Origin: Agrobacterium tumefaciens
GTDB lineage: Bacteria > Pseudomonadota > Alphaproteobacteria > Rhizobiales > Rhizobiaceae
Assembly: GCF_013318015.2 (NCBI RefSeq)
Contig: NZ_CP115841.1
Coordinates: forward strand, 1,302,001 to 1,366,000
Direction of reading: 5' to 3'
DNA length: 64,000 nucleotides
Position 1 is the first letter of the stretch. Every line of letters starts with the position of its first letter. The notes under the pieces were generated by a model. It did not search any database and was not told the DNA's origin. It saw only the letters and a program-made list of their open reading frames with translations. The translations under genes and the position numbers were made by a program. Below are positions 1-9,657 of the stretch, piece after piece.

Positions 1-678
1 CGGGAAAGTCACGGTGATGGTCTTTTCGTCGCCGGCCTTGACGCCAACGAGCTGGTCTTCGAAGCCGGGGATAAAGCGGCCCGAACCGAGAACCAGTTCA
101 GCGTCTTCAGCAGCGCCGCCATCGAAGGCTTCGCCGTCAACCTTGCCGAGATAGTTCATGGTGACGCGGTCGCCTTCGGCGGCCTTGCCCTTCTTGGCTT
201 CAAAGGTACGGGCACTCTCAGCGATCTTGAGGATCTGCTCGTTGATTTCGTCTTCGGAGACTTCAACAACTTCGCGGGTAACCTTGATGCCGTCATTGGC
301 CTTCAGTTCGATGGCCGGAATGATTTCGTAGGCAACGGTGAATTCGAAATCGGTTTCAGCCGAAAGGATCTTTTCGGCTTCCTGCTCGTCTTCGGTCATG
401 GAGATGGCCGGCTGCGTTGCAGACTTCTCACCGCGGCTGGAAAGGATTTCGGAAGGCTTTTCACGAACCAGCTCGTTGACGAGGTCGGCCATGATGGACT
501 TGCCATACATCTTCTTCAGATGGCCCATCGGCACCTTGCCGGGACGGAAACCGTTGATGCGAACCTTGTCCTTGGCGTCAACCAGGCGCTCGTCCAGACG
601 GGCCTTCATGTCGGCAGCCGGGATAACGACCTTGAGTTCGCGCTTCAGGCCTTCAGCCAGCGTTTCGATAACCTGCAT
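1..678 (-). CDS. tig: Trigger factor (partial; C-terminal part lies outside the window)
   Basis: This is a ribosome-associated chaperone and peptidyl-prolyl isomerase that meets nascent chains at the exit tunnel. The first 226 residues are visible. The ribosome-docking loop GFRPGKVP is at about residues 43-50, followed by the start of the FKBP-type PPIase domain ([10 protein letters not shown]) near residue 205. The ATG at 678-676 begins the typical MQVIETL N-terminus. The frame is open to the window edge, so the truncation comes from the window and not from a lesion. tRNA-Leu lies upstream on the same strand. The family assignment is certain. Confidence 0.96.
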   Translation of the reverse strand, partial: MQVIETLAEGLKRELKVVIPAADMKARLDERLVDAKDKVRINGFRPGKVPMGHLKKMYGKSIMADLVNELVREKPSEILSSRGEKSATQPAISMTEDEQEAEKILSAETDFEFTVAYEIIPAIELKANDGIKVTREVVEVSEDEINEQILKIAESARTFEAKKGKAAEGDRVTMNYLGKVDGEAFDGGAAEDAELVLGSGRFIPGFEDQLVGVKAGDEKTITVTFP

Positions 679-918
679 TTTCTCAAACCTTCACATCATG
701 GCGGCGGTGCTCAGACAGCCGTTGGTTTACTTTCGAGCACTGCGCCGGAAACGTCGTTCCCCGGCCGTGGCTTCCATTATTTCTTCACACAAGCGCCTGC
801 CGGACAAAATTGCGCTCGCGCCGGAGACAAGGGCGCGAAGGGGATGATGAACCCCAAAGCTCCCTGCATCACTAAGGATGCACTCTGGCACAAGCGTGGC
901 ACAGCCATGCTTTACTTG

Positions 919-1001
919 TGGTGCGGGTAGAGAGACTCGAACTCCCACGCCGAAGCGTTGGTACCTAAAACCAATGCGTCTACCAATTCCGCCATACCCG
1001 C
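919..1001 (-). tRNA. tRNA-Leu (anticodon UAG)
   Basis: The reverse strand folds into a class II tRNA. The 7-bp acceptor pairs GCGGGTA with TACCCGC, followed by A and an encoded CCA. The anticodon stem TTGGT/ACCAA carries loop TTTAGGT (anticodon UAG), there is a long variable arm around GCTTCGGC, and the T-loop is GTTCGAGTC. It sits upstream of tig on the same strand. Confidence 0.95.
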
Positions 1002-1661
1002 ACGTTGGGCGGCGGTATGTCACAATGTTCTGGAAGGGTCAAGCACACCTTATCGCCGCGTCCCGTTTCGCCCGGACTTTTCTTGGGTCCCCGCCCCCAG
1101 CCGCAAAAGCCGGCCGGTACGTTCTTGCCGTTTCGTGCCCGCAAGAAAGGGAACGACGCGCCCGCAGACGATGACACGAGGGGCCGCAAAACTGCGCACG
1201 CCGTCTCCCTCTTTCCCGTCCCGCTTCACATGTTCCGACAGGAAAAACGCGCAACATTTATGCGGCTACATGACATTATATATATGACGTGCCGCCCGTC
1301 ATTTTACGAGAACGCGCGCCTCCAGCCGAAGCCCTTATACGAACGACCTTTGCATCCCCATCCTTGCCTCTGCGCTGCCCGACCCGTTGTATTCAGCCGG
1401 ACCGCACGGCTTGGCAGCGACAGATGCCGCCAAGTTCACTAAAAGCACACAAATTGGTCACAAATTATGCAGTAACCGCCGCAATTGGGGTCATTTACCG
1501 GCTTGCTTTGCGTTCCATGCATAGGTGGCATCTTGCTTTGTCTGTTTTTGTTTTTATTAAACCGATTATATTCATGGTCATACAGAGATCGAGTTCAGCC
1601 CCGAGCCTAATCCTCCCAAGACGGGCCGGAAATGCTGGACAGCACGAAGAGGAAGATGACA
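1002..1661. other. Intergenic region upstream of the first DUF1127 gene
   Basis: No convincing coding frame is visible in about 660 bases. The left third is GC-rich. The stretch from about 1440 to 1580 is AT-richer and probably holds the promoter of the DUF1127 gene, including an ATGCAT hexamer at 1517-1522 that recurs upstream of the second DUF1127 gene (2157-2162). Reading frames here have no plausible RBS or family signature. Confidence 0.5.
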
Positions 1662-1808
1662 ATGAACATTACACGCTCGCTCACCAACTGGCGCAAGTAT
1701 CGTCAGACCGTAACCGAACTCGGCCGCATGACCGACCGCGAACTGAATGACCTCGGCATTGGCCGTCAGGACATCCGTCGCGTCGCACGCACCGCCGTCG
1801 GCATCTAA
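1662..1808 (+). CDS. DUF1127 arginine-rich small protein (first copy)
   Basis: This 48-residue basic protein starts MNITRSLTNWRKYRQ and ends RRVARTAVGI. It shows the DUF1127 pattern of W-R-x-Y-R, a central E-L-x-x-M-T-D-R-E-L-x-D-L-G-I and a basic tail. GAGGAAG at 1649-1655 precedes the ATG at good spacing; in-frame ATGs at 1632 and 1656 are weaker alternatives. A strong terminator follows at once, so it is monocistronic. DUF1127 proteins of Agrobacterium have been linked in the literature to phosphate and carbon metabolism and to RNA binding. A specific role for this copy is inference. It is a paralogue of the gene at 2286. Confidence 0.9.
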   Translation: MNITRSLTNWRKYRQTVTELGRMTDRELNDLGIGRQDIRRVARTAVGI

Positions 1809-1851
1809 TACGCTCCGCCGCTTGAAGCGGCGGATGCGAGACGACCTTCCC

Positions 1852-1888
1852 AAAAGGCCAGAGGCTCCCGCCTCCGGCCTTTTTTTTC
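1852..1888 (+). terminator. Rho-independent terminator after the first DUF1127 gene
   Basis: An inverted repeat AAGGCCagAGGC with GCCTccGGCCTT is followed by a run of eight T on the plus strand, about 45 bases after the stop codon. Confidence 0.88.
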
Positions 1889-2285
1889 GTTCTGGCACCC
1901 TCTCGGAACCGAGCCGCGCCGCCCCACCGGCATGTGCGCGTGACAAACAGATGAAAAATGCATCGATTAGGCGGCTGCATCCGGCATGTCTGGAGAGCCC
2001 GAACGCCCTTCAAGCACCGCTGAGGGGAGCAAAAAGCCGGTCTAACACCGCCAATGGCCGCAAACCCCTTCAAAACCGCCCGAAAGACAGGCATTTCCGC
2101 TCATATTTTGCTCATGCGGTAGTCAAAGCCGCAAATTTAGCCGACATAGTGCACAAATGCATGGCAGTCGCCTAAATTCTGCACTGCACAACATGGCTCA
2201 ATGTCTATATATAAAACCTCAACAGCCGAGAGCACAGAAACACTGAGCCGGCCGACGAAATCAAAGAAAGATTGAGGAAACGATC
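1889..2285. promoter_or_regulatory. Leader/promoter region of the second DUF1127 gene
   Basis: This is about 400 bases without a credible gene. An AT-rich element TCTATATATAAAAC at 2201-2214 lies 70-85 bases before the ATG and is a plausible -10 area. Upstream are ATGCAT at 2157-2162 and a TGCACTGCAC direct repeat near 2180. In alphaproteobacteria small DUF1127 genes are known targets of the LysR-type regulator VtlR/LsrB. That such a site is present here is only a suggestion. Confidence 0.4.
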
Positions 2286-2429
2286 ATGAACCCTATCCGC
2301 ATCGCAAAGAACTGGATCTCCTACCGTCGCACGATCAACGAACTTGGCAGCCTGTCCAACCAGGCCCTGAGCGACATCGGCCTGACACGTTACGACATCC
2401 GTAACGTAGCTTCCCGTTCGTTCCGCTAA
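2286..2429 (+). CDS. DUF1127 arginine-rich small protein (second copy)
   Basis: A 47-residue protein, MNPIRIAKNWISYRR at the start and RNVASRSFR at the end. It has the same architecture as the gene at 1662: aromatic/basic N-terminus, NELGSLSNQALSDIGL core, Arg-rich tail. GAGGAA at 2274-2279 is a clear RBS. It has its own terminator, so the pair are separately transcribed tandem paralogues rather than an operon. Sequence identity between the two is moderate and lies mainly in the core, which suggests an old duplication. Function is not shown by sequence; RNA-binding or protein-interaction roles are known for some family members. Confidence 0.9.
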   Translation: MNPIRIAKNWISYRRTINELGSLSNQALSDIGLTRYDIRNVASRSFR

Positions 2430-2494
2430 GGCGTAAAAGATCGTCCCGCTGCCCGACCTCCAGGGCGCGACGATTGAGCGACAGGTAAAAGAAA

Positions 2495-2518
2495 GCGGCG
2501 CCTCTGGCGCCGTTTTTG
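2495..2518 (+). terminator. Rho-independent terminator after the second DUF1127 gene
   Basis: The short perfect stem CGGCGCC-tct-GGCGCCG is followed by TTTTTG, about 65 bases after the stop codon. Confidence 0.85.
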
Positions 2519-2725
2519 ATTCTGGCGGTATTCGCCGGAGATTTTTGGCTTACAAGCATAGAGACCACATTCCCTCCGCCCCAATCGTGCCACCCGCAAA
2601 AACATTTGGCTGTCGCAGCCATGCATGGTAGTGCATCGCCCTGAAAAACGCGTCCTTCGGGACCCGCGCGGAACAATCACTCGAAAGACAGCCGCCGGAG
2701 GGGAGCTTTTGCCCCCACGCGGCCT

Positions 2726-4183
2726 ATGGGCGCCAGCATGCAAGACAAGACCTATTCTCCCATTCACGTCGTGGGCGGCGGACTGGCCGGTTCGGAAGCC
2801 GCCTGGCAGATCGCTGAAAGCGGCGTTCCAGTCATCCTGCACGAAATGCGCGGCGTGCGCGGCACGGAAGCGCACAAGGGCGATACGCTGGCGGAACTGG
2901 TCTGTTCCAACTCCTTCCGCTCCGACGATGCGACCGCCAATGCAGTGGGCGTCATCCATGCGGAAATGCGGCTTGCCGGCTCGTTGATCATGGCCTGCGC
3001 CGACAGGCATCAGGTACCTGCCGGCGGCGCGCTTGCCGTCGATCGCGACGGGTTTTCTCAGGCCGTCACGGACCGGCTCGAAAGTCACCCACTGGTGACG
3101 ATCCTGCGCGAAGAGGTTTCCGGCCTGCCGCCGAAGGAATGGGGCAGCAGCATCATCGCCACCGGCCCGCTCACCTCGCCGGATCTGGCGGCGGCGGTTC
3201 AGGCCGAGACGGGTGAGGATGCCCTGGCATTCTTTGACGCCATTGCCCCCATTGTGCACCGCGACAGCATCAACATGGATATCTGCTGGTACCAGTCGCG
3301 TTACGACAAGGTTGGCCCCGGCGGCACGGGCAAGGATTACATCAACTGCCCGATGAACGAGGAGCAATACAACGCCTTCATCGACGCGCTGATCGCCGGC
3401 GACACGGTGGGTTTCAAGGAATGGGAAGGCACACCCTATTTCGACGGCTGCCTGCCAATCGAGATCATGGCTGAACGCGGCCGCCAGACGCTGCGCCACG
3501 GCCCTATGAAACCGATGGGCCTGACCAACGCCCACAACCCCACCGTCAAGGCCTATGCCGTGGTCCAGCTTCGCCAGGACAATGCGCTCGGCACGCTTTA
3601 CAACATGGTGGGTTTCCAGACCAAACTGAAATACGGCGCGCAGGCGGATGTATTTCGCATGATCCCGGGTCTCGAAAATGCGGAATTCGCCCGTTTGGGC
3701 GGCCTGCACCGCAACACCTATATCGATTCCCCCATCCTGCTCGATCCATCGCTGAAGCTGAAATCCCGGCCTGACCTGCGTTTTGCAGGCCAGATCACCG
3801 GCTGCGAAGGGTATGTGGAAAGCGCCTCCGTCGGACTTCTGGCCGGCCGTTTCGCTGCCGCTGAACGGAAAGGTGAGACCCCGAGCCTGCCGCCCGCAAC
3901 GACAGCCCTCGGCTCACTTCTCAACCACATCACCGGCGGGCATCTTTCCTCGAATGATGAGCCGGGCAAACGTTCCTTCCAGCCGATGAACATCAATTTC
4001 GGCCTCTTCCCAGAACTGGAGCCAGGCTCCATCGTCAAGCCGGAAGGCGTGAAACGTTTTCGCGGCAAGGACAAGACAATCATGAAACGCCAGCTCGTTG
4101 CAGCGCGGGCGTTGAGGGATTGTGCGACGTGGTTGAACGGGGGCGAGGTCACCCTAGAAACCGTCACCGATCATTATCGCTGA
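2726..4183 (+). CDS. trmFO: Methylenetetrahydrofolate-tRNA-(uracil-5-)-methyltransferase TrmFO
   Basis: This FAD- and folate-dependent enzyme makes 5-methyluridine at position 54 of tRNA. The 485-residue protein has the N-terminal dinucleotide-binding motif [13 protein letters not shown] at about 14-26, the conserved [12 protein letters not shown] block at about 55-66, and the C-terminal [10 protein letters not shown] segment. These are hallmarks of the GidA-like TrmFO family. The start is uncertain: ATG 2726 and in-frame ATG 2738 both lack a well-spaced RBS, although GGAGGGG lies at 2698-2704. It is monocistronic and convergent with the TadE-like operon. Confidence 0.95.
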   Translation: MGASMQDKTYSPIHVVGGGLAGSEAAWQIAESGVPVILHEMRGVRGTEAHKGDTLAELVCSNSFRSDDATANAVGVIHAEMRLAGSLIMACADRHQVPAGGALAVDRDGFSQAVTDRLESHPLVTILREEVSGLPPKEWGSSIIATGPLTSPDLAAAVQAETGEDALAFFDAIAPIVHRDSINMDICWYQSRYDKVGPGGTGKDYINCPMNEEQYNAFIDALIAGDTVGFKEWEGTPYFDGCLPIEIMAERGRQTLRHGPMKPMGLTNAHNPTVKAYAVVQLRQDNALGTLYNMVGFQTKLKYGAQADVFRMIPGLENAEFARLGGLHRNTYIDSPILLDPSLKLKSRPDLRFAGQITGCEGYVESASVGLLAGRFAAAERKGETPSLPPATTALGSLLNHITGGHLSSNDEPGKRSFQPMNINFGLFPELEPGSIVKPEGVKRFRGKDKTIMKRQLVAARALRDCATWLNGGEVTLETVTDHYR

Positions 4184-4226
4184 AAGGCCACGGCATTGGC
4201 TAGGGTGAAGACCCTGACCAATGCCG

Positions 4227-4805
4227 TCAGCGAACATTCCAGAAAAGCCAGTCCGACTTTCCCTTCTGATATTTGTAGTGTCGGGAGAAATACGGGTTTA
4301 CCGCCGTCACGTATTCGAACTCGATATCCGTATTGCCCAGCAACGAAATGAGCGGGCGGTATTTGTAACGCCCCGAAATTACGATTACCGCTTCTTCGGT
4401 CTTGAAGTTTCCTTGCGTCAATATCTTGTCCCACTTCACGTTTTCGGCGTTGCCAAAAAAATTGTATGGGGCGAACTCGGTCACGGCGACCCCACCCACA
4501 AGCTTGGCGCTTCTGAGCGTCAGATCAAGCTTTTCAGATTCGAGCGGGCGCCCGGCAGCCATGACAAAGGACTTGACGCCCGTCCTGACGCGCTCCTCAA
4601 ATTCCGGGAATCGGGCCGACCAACGGGCCGTATTGTCCACAACTGTTACGAAACGGTCATAGCTCATCCAGCCCCGCCCGATTTCGATCACCATCGCCAG
4701 TACTAGAATGAGCAAAGGCATCAATAGCGCTAATTCCACCGCGGCAACGCCAGAGCGCGAACTTATCAGCGAGATGGATAGATATTTCAATCTCTTACCA
4801 ATCAT
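4227..4805 (-). CDS. TadE-like pseudopilin
   Basis: This 192-residue protein has a TadE-type N-terminus: a short basic leader, then SGVAAVELALLMPLLILVLAMVIEIG (quoted in part, residues about 16-42) as a single transmembrane helix with the conserved Glu (VEL). An extracytoplasmic domain without known catalytic motifs follows. Its start overlaps the stop of the upstream TadE-like gene by 4 bases (ATGA), indicating translational coupling. It is the last gene of the three-gene set 6599 to 4227. Proteins of this kind are processed and exported by Tad (type IVc pilus) machinery, which is not encoded nearby. The family call is firm and the role is inferred. Confidence 0.85.
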   Translation of the reverse strand: MIGKRLKYLSISLISSRSGVAAVELALLMPLLILVLAMVIEIGRGWMSYDRFVTVVDNTARWSARFPEFEERVRTGVKSFVMAAGRPLESEKLDLTLRSAKLVGGVAVTEFAPYNFFGNAENVKWDKILTQGNFKTEEAVIVISGRYKYRPLISLLGNTDIEFEYVTAVNPYFSRHYKYQKGKSDWLFWNVR

Positions 4806-5335
4806 TCCGTCACCCGAACTGCGGTGATCGCCAGAGAGAGATTTTGCAATTGCGGCTTGCTCCCGGAACTGGGAACGAGCAGATGGGTGGTGGGAAGAAT
4901 GAATTTCCAGTCATACCCCAGCGCCAGAAGATATTGCCCGGCGCCCTTGCTTGGCGCCTCGAATTTGTTCTCGACCGGAAATGTCACCGGTGTAGTAGCA
5001 AGGTTGGCATCAGCAATGGCAATGAGCGATATTTTCAGATCATCTTCAGTTGTCGCGAGCAGGAAATTCGAGGCAATAACCTTCCTGAACTCCGCCGCGG
5101 TGACGGACGTTCGGCCAGCCGCCGCCTTGCGCAGATATTCAGTCCCGGCAGTGGCCGCCGTCGACATATTGAGGCTGAAGAAAAGCACGAGACTAACTTC
5201 GATGATACCGAAGATCAGCAGGAGATAGACCGGCAAAAGCAAACCAAACTCAACGGCGGTAGCCGCACGGATATCCGTGGCAAGCGACCGGATGAGACTG
5301 GGGAAGTCACGATGCGATATCTTAAAACGAGTCAA
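4802..5335 (-). CDS. TadE-like pseudopilin
   Basis: A 177-residue protein with an N-terminal basic segment followed by ATAVEFGLLLPVYLLLIFGI at about 26-45, the TadE/TadG transmembrane signature with conserved Glu (VEF). The remaining 120 residues are predicted periplasmic. It overlaps the following gene by 4 bases and the preceding TadG-like gene by 14 bases, so the three are cotranscribed. TadE-like proteins act as minor pilins or pilus-assembly factors. No prepilin peptidase, secretin or ATPase gene lies in this window. Confidence 0.85.
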   Translation of the reverse strand: MTRFKISHRDFPSLIRSLATDIRAATAVEFGLLLPVYLLLIFGIIEVSLVLFFSLNMSTAATAGTEYLRKAAAGRTSVTAAEFRKVIASNFLLATTEDDLKISLIAIADANLATTPVTFPVENKFEAPSKGAGQYLLALGYDWKFILPTTHLLVPSSGSKPQLQNLSLAITAVRVTE

Positions 5336-6599
5336 GATAAGTGACCTCGAATGCCGTTATGATGCCACCCAGACTGTCGCTCGTTCCAGCGGCGGCGATC
5401 GACAGCTTGTACAGCGAATAAGTATCGACAGTGACCTCGTAGCTTCGGCGCTCCCATCGAATTTCATTCGCCTTCTGGCTCATCTGGATAATTTTTTTCT
5501 CTACACCCATTTGGGGCCGCAACACCTGCAGCGAAATATCGATGTCGTTCGAGCCTTCGTAACTTTGGTTTCGCCCGTTGTACCAGACCGAGATTTCGTA
5601 TTTGCCGGGATGCATTTCCACGTATTTGAAGATCGAGCTGTTGGCGTCGCGTCTTTTTTGCCCTTCCCAGTGACTGTCAAGTTCGACAGCGTAGCGGGTT
5701 GGCGGTATTCGCTCATTTTGGCCGTTGCGCATCGAGGGCGTGTTGTTCTTCTCTTCTGTAGTACACTGCTGCTCCTGCTCGGAATTCAAGGCGTCCTTGC
5801 CATCCGTTTGCGCCTTGCTGCCGTTTTTCGAATCGTTGTTTTCTTTGGGAAGAGTAGCCTGTGACTTTGGGGTGCATGTCATCCCGGCGCTTGTCTCTTT
5901 CTCCTTTTCCTGATCCCCGTAGCCCTGCCAGCCATAGTTCTTCCGGCAATCCGCATTGCTCCAATCCTGAAGTTCGATGCCCGGCCCCGTACCGCCATCC
6001 CATCCCAGTTCGGCATAGGTATAAACACCCCAGCAACCGTTGGGTGTTTTGGCGGTTCTGCCGTTTTTCAGCATACGTTCCGTGCCGTTCAGCGTCTTTT
6101 CGAAGGTGTTGTTGACGACGACCTCACCGTCATGTGGATAAGGCGGTATACCGCCACAACGATACGACAGCTGATAGTCCAGTTTTTCCGCCCCGAACAT
6201 GCCACTGAACACGGTTTTGTAGCTGAACTTTGCGTCTATATCCGTCGTCAGCCAGTCGATTTTAACATCGCGACTGACCACATTCTGTTTGGTGGAACGG
6301 ATCAGTGCGTCGAACGTGTCGAGCACGTTTTTACGGCGCACCTCATCCAGGGGTACGTTCGTGCGCGTCGGTTTTGTCGAACGCTCACAGGCCTGTGCAA
6401 CCACCCGCTTCGACTGGCTATAATAGGCCAACGCCCGGCCGCCTTCGAAAAGAAACCCGAAAAAAAGCAGGAAAACCGGCAACAGCAACGCCGTCATAAT
6501 GGCGAAACTGGCCCTTCGGTCGTGCAAAAACGCCCCGAAAATCTCCGCCAGACCGTCCAGTTTTGTCTTAAAATTCAACATTTGAAAATGCCGCTTCAT
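5322..6599 (-). CDS. TadG-like protein with a large extracytoplasmic region
   Basis: From ATG 6599 the protein has 425 residues. After a short cytoplasmic leader comes DRRASFAIMTALLLPVFLLF at about 24-43, a TadG/TadE-type membrane anchor. The middle (about 140-290) is Cys-rich (at least five Cys) and has a low-complexity hydrophilic stretch rich in Lys, Asn, Glu and Gln. The last 110 residues have alternating hydrophobic patterns (PGKYEISVWYNGR, SYEVTV, YKLSIAAAGTSDSLGG) that look like a carbohydrate-binding beta-sandwich; that reading is inference. Upstream in-frame extension to 6701 is possible, but ATG 6599 gives the proper TadG N-terminus. It is the first gene of a three-gene operon. GC content looks lower than in neighbours. 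Confidence 0.78.
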   Translation of the reverse strand: MKRHFQMLNFKTKLDGLAEIFGAFLHDRRASFAIMTALLLPVFLLFFGFLFEGGRALAYYSQSKRVVAQACERSTKPTRTNVPLDEVRRKNVLDTFDALIRSTKQNVVSRDVKIDWLTTDIDAKFSYKTVFSGMFGAEKLDYQLSYRCGGIPPYPHDGEVVVNNTFEKTLNGTERMLKNGRTAKTPNGCWGVYTYAELGWDGGTGPGIELQDWSNADCRKNYGWQGYGDQEKEKETSAGMTCTPKSQATLPKENNDSKNGSKAQTDGKDALNSEQEQQCTTEEKNNTPSMRNGQNERIPPTRYAVELDSHWEGQKRRDANSSIFKYVEMHPGKYEISVWYNGRNQSYEGSNDIDISLQVLRPQMGVEKKIIQMSQKANEIRWERRSYEVTVDTYSLYKLSIAAAGTSDSLGGIITAFEVTYLDSF

Positions 6600-7142
6600 G
6601 AAATTGGCTATCACCCGCCTTAAAATAAATCGCCCAGTTTCCCTCCACGCATCCGGACAGACACAACGCCACAGCCGGAGGGAATATTGGGGCAGCAGCA
6701 AACAAACTCAGCAAAGGCTGATGCACCGCGATCATGGCGGCACGCGGCAAATGAGCCGAACCACTTGCAAGCAAGAGATGCAAAAACTAATAACAGCCGC
6801 CGAAATACAGCGCCGACTGCGGGTTATGCTCCATTCGAAATTCTATAGTGTGGTATAAACACCAAATTTGTAAATTAATAGTCACATTTATTCCGAAAAA
6901 TATATGTAAAAACATACACTTAAATCACGTATTCATAATTTAGAATAGCTGAAGTAAACCATATAAAGACAGCGCGAAACATTGCCCTGATGGCAGGCCC
7001 GCGACGGTGCGCAAATTCCTCACAGGTGTGACGGGCATTGCCGTCTTTTGAATACGGCAAGACGGATTTGTACCTTGCCCCTGCCGCCAAGCTCGGGCAA
7101 AACAGCCCTATCCAATCACGAGACCATGCCAGGAGATAGAAT
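6600..7142. other. Intergenic region between divergent tadG-like and adhC genes
   Basis: About 540 bases with no convincing gene. A strongly AT-rich segment lies at about 6830-6960 (for example AAATTTGTAAATTAATAG), likely promoter DNA for one or both divergent units. An inverted repeat near adhC is listed separately. Confidence 0.5.
7038..7060. promoter_or_regulatory. Inverted repeat upstream of adhC
   Basis: The perfect 7-bp inverted repeat TTGCCGT-N9-ACGGCAA is centred about 94 bases before the adhC start. A partly overlapping arm pair CCGTCTT/AAGACGG shares the centre. It could be an operator or a leader hairpin. No regulator gene is adjacent. Confidence 0.4.
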
Positions 7143-8270
<1,128 letters not shown>

Positions 8271-8282
8271 TCGGCTGACAAA

Positions 8283-8312
8283 ATGGCAGGCGCGCACCGC
8301 GCGTCTGCCATA
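8283..8312 (+). terminator. Hairpin after adhC
   Basis: The stem ATGGCAGgCGCG-cacc-CGCGtCTGCCAT lies directly after the adhC stop. It has no T-run, so it may be a weak terminator or an mRNA-stabilising end. Confidence 0.5.
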
Positions 8313-8447
8313 TGAATTGACCGACCTTTCCGCTTACAGCCGTGCCGATTAACGGGACGGTAAATCTATCGTCGTATGCCGATATTGCGCGGTGGAGTTG
8401 AAAAATCCCTCCCTGCCCGAAACGACGCGAGATAGCGGGAGCGACCT

Positions 8448-9305
8448 CTGAGAACCGTACCGATCGACAACGGAAACCGCGTCGCTGCCGTTGCACTTCT
8501 GACGAAAGGTTTTCCGGAAAAGAGCGAGGCTTTCTGGGCGCTCGGCGTGTCCCTTATAAGCGACCATCATCAGCGGCAGGATCTCGGCACCATCGGGCAA
8601 TTGCTGATGAAGGGCGACGATGCCGTTGGCGTTCTTCTGACGATCCGAAGCCGCTTGGCCGAGACCGGCAGGACAGTCGTCAACCTGTCCAGCTGGTATG
8701 TCGAACCTTCCAGCCGCTGGTTTGCACCGCGTATGCTGCAAATGGCGACATCCTCCGAAGAAGACATCTTCACCGATCTCACCCCGTCTCCAGAAGCCTG
8801 CAAGCTGAACGAGAGACTGGGGTTCACAACGATAACGAATTGCACGCTTTTTTATCCCCTGCCTTTAAAGGCATTCGGCCCGGCCAGGGCGCGGCTGCGC
8901 CCGCTTGCCGAAGTGCCGCAGGGCACGCTGTCTGCCGCCACGCGCGACATGCTGGAAGATCATGCGCGTTTCGGCTGCATCGTGGCAGTCATGGAGGCGG
9001 ATGGAAGCCATTATCCGCTGGTGTTTTTAAAAACCATAACCAAAAGGCTGCCCTCCGCCCGCCTCATCTATTGCGAGGACAGGCAAGTCGCCCAGAGGCA
9101 CATTTCGGCAATTGCCCGCCATCTTCTTGGCAAAGGCCGGCTTGCATTGACCATGGCAGCTTCCGATGAGAAGCGAGACGCCGGCGGATTTGCCATACTC
9201 AAATCCTCGCCAATACAAGTAAAGGGAGCATGGAACCCACGGTTTATTAACGAAACATATTCAGAATTGGTGTTATTGCCACCCTGGGTATTGGGACGCT
9301 CTTAA
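8448..9305 (+). CDS. GNAT-like acyltransferase-family protein, probable CTG start
   Basis: The continuous frame begins after a TAG at 8433 and gives 285 residues if it starts at CTG 8448, seven bases after GGGAG (8437-8441). It would begin RTVPIDNGNRVAAVALLTKGF. The first standard start is GTG 8547, which would delete about 33 residues that read as the first strand and helix of an acetyltransferase. The N-terminal half has GNAT-like features, including KLNERLGFTTITN at about 124-136, the helix-strand motif typical of GNAT C-termini. The last 110 residues are unassigned. It stands 88 bases before the ACP gene and probably belongs to the same pathway. Substrate unknown. Confidence 0.68.
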   Translation: MRTVPIDNGNRVAAVALLTKGFPEKSEAFWALGVSLISDHHQRQDLGTIGQLLMKGDDAVGVLLTIRSRLAETGRTVVNLSSWYVEPSSRWFAPRMLQMATSSEEDIFTDLTPSPEACKLNERLGFTTITNCTLFYPLPLKAFGPARARLRPLAEVPQGTLSAATRDMLEDHARFGCIVAVMEADGSHYPLVFLKTITKRLPSARLIYCEDRQVAQRHISAIARHLLGKGRLALTMAASDEKRDAGGFAILKSSPIQVKGAWNPRFINETYSELVLLPPWVLGRS

Positions 9306-9393
9306 AAGACGCGCGCTTAAACCTTGCCTGAAAAGAAGAAAATGCGCTTCGGCCGAGACTAGTCCCGACTGCGCGAACGAGCGGAGAATAAGC

Positions 9394-9657
9394 ATGCTTT
9401 CAGCGAAACCCAGGGAAGTCGATGTCTCCGAGACCATCTATTCCTACCTCTCGCAGCGTTTCCCGGCTCATGCACCGTTTTCCGCAGATACGCAATTGCT
9501 CGAAGGCGGCGCGATCGATTCGCTCGGTTTTCTCGAACTGATGATCTTTCTCGGCGAAGGTTTCGGCATCGTTCTCAATGATGAACATTTCACCCCGGAA
9601 AATCTCAGCACGCCGGCCGATCTGATTGCCTTCGTCACGCAGGAACGGCGCAGATGA
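9394..9657 (+). CDS. Acyl carrier protein (stand-alone PCP/ACP)
   Basis: An 87-residue acidic four-helix carrier protein. The phosphopantetheine attachment motif DSLGF is at about residues 46-50 (Ser47), preceded by LLEGGAI as in DltC/PCP-type carriers. GGAG upstream gives a good RBS for ATG 9394. Its TGA overlaps the ATG of the ligase gene (ATGA), so the two are translationally coupled. This is not the fatty acid synthesis AcpP, whose helix II sequence differs. It most likely carries an amino acid or acyl group activated by the next gene product. Confidence 0.88.
   Translation: MLSAKPREVDVSETIYSYLSQRFPAHAPFSADTQLLEGGAIDSLGFLELMIFLGEGFGIVLNDEHFTPENLSTPADLIAFVTQERRR

Noticed and set aside
919..1001. 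tRNA-Leu as an integration site for a mobile island
   Set aside because: No integrase gene, no direct repeat of the tRNA 3' end and only housekeeping-type neighbours were seen.
2426..3709. Long reverse frame of 427 codons opposite trmFO
   Set aside because: It is antisense to a clear TrmFO coding sequence; the translation is rich in His, Arg and Gly with no family motif, as expected for a shadow of GC-rich coding DNA.
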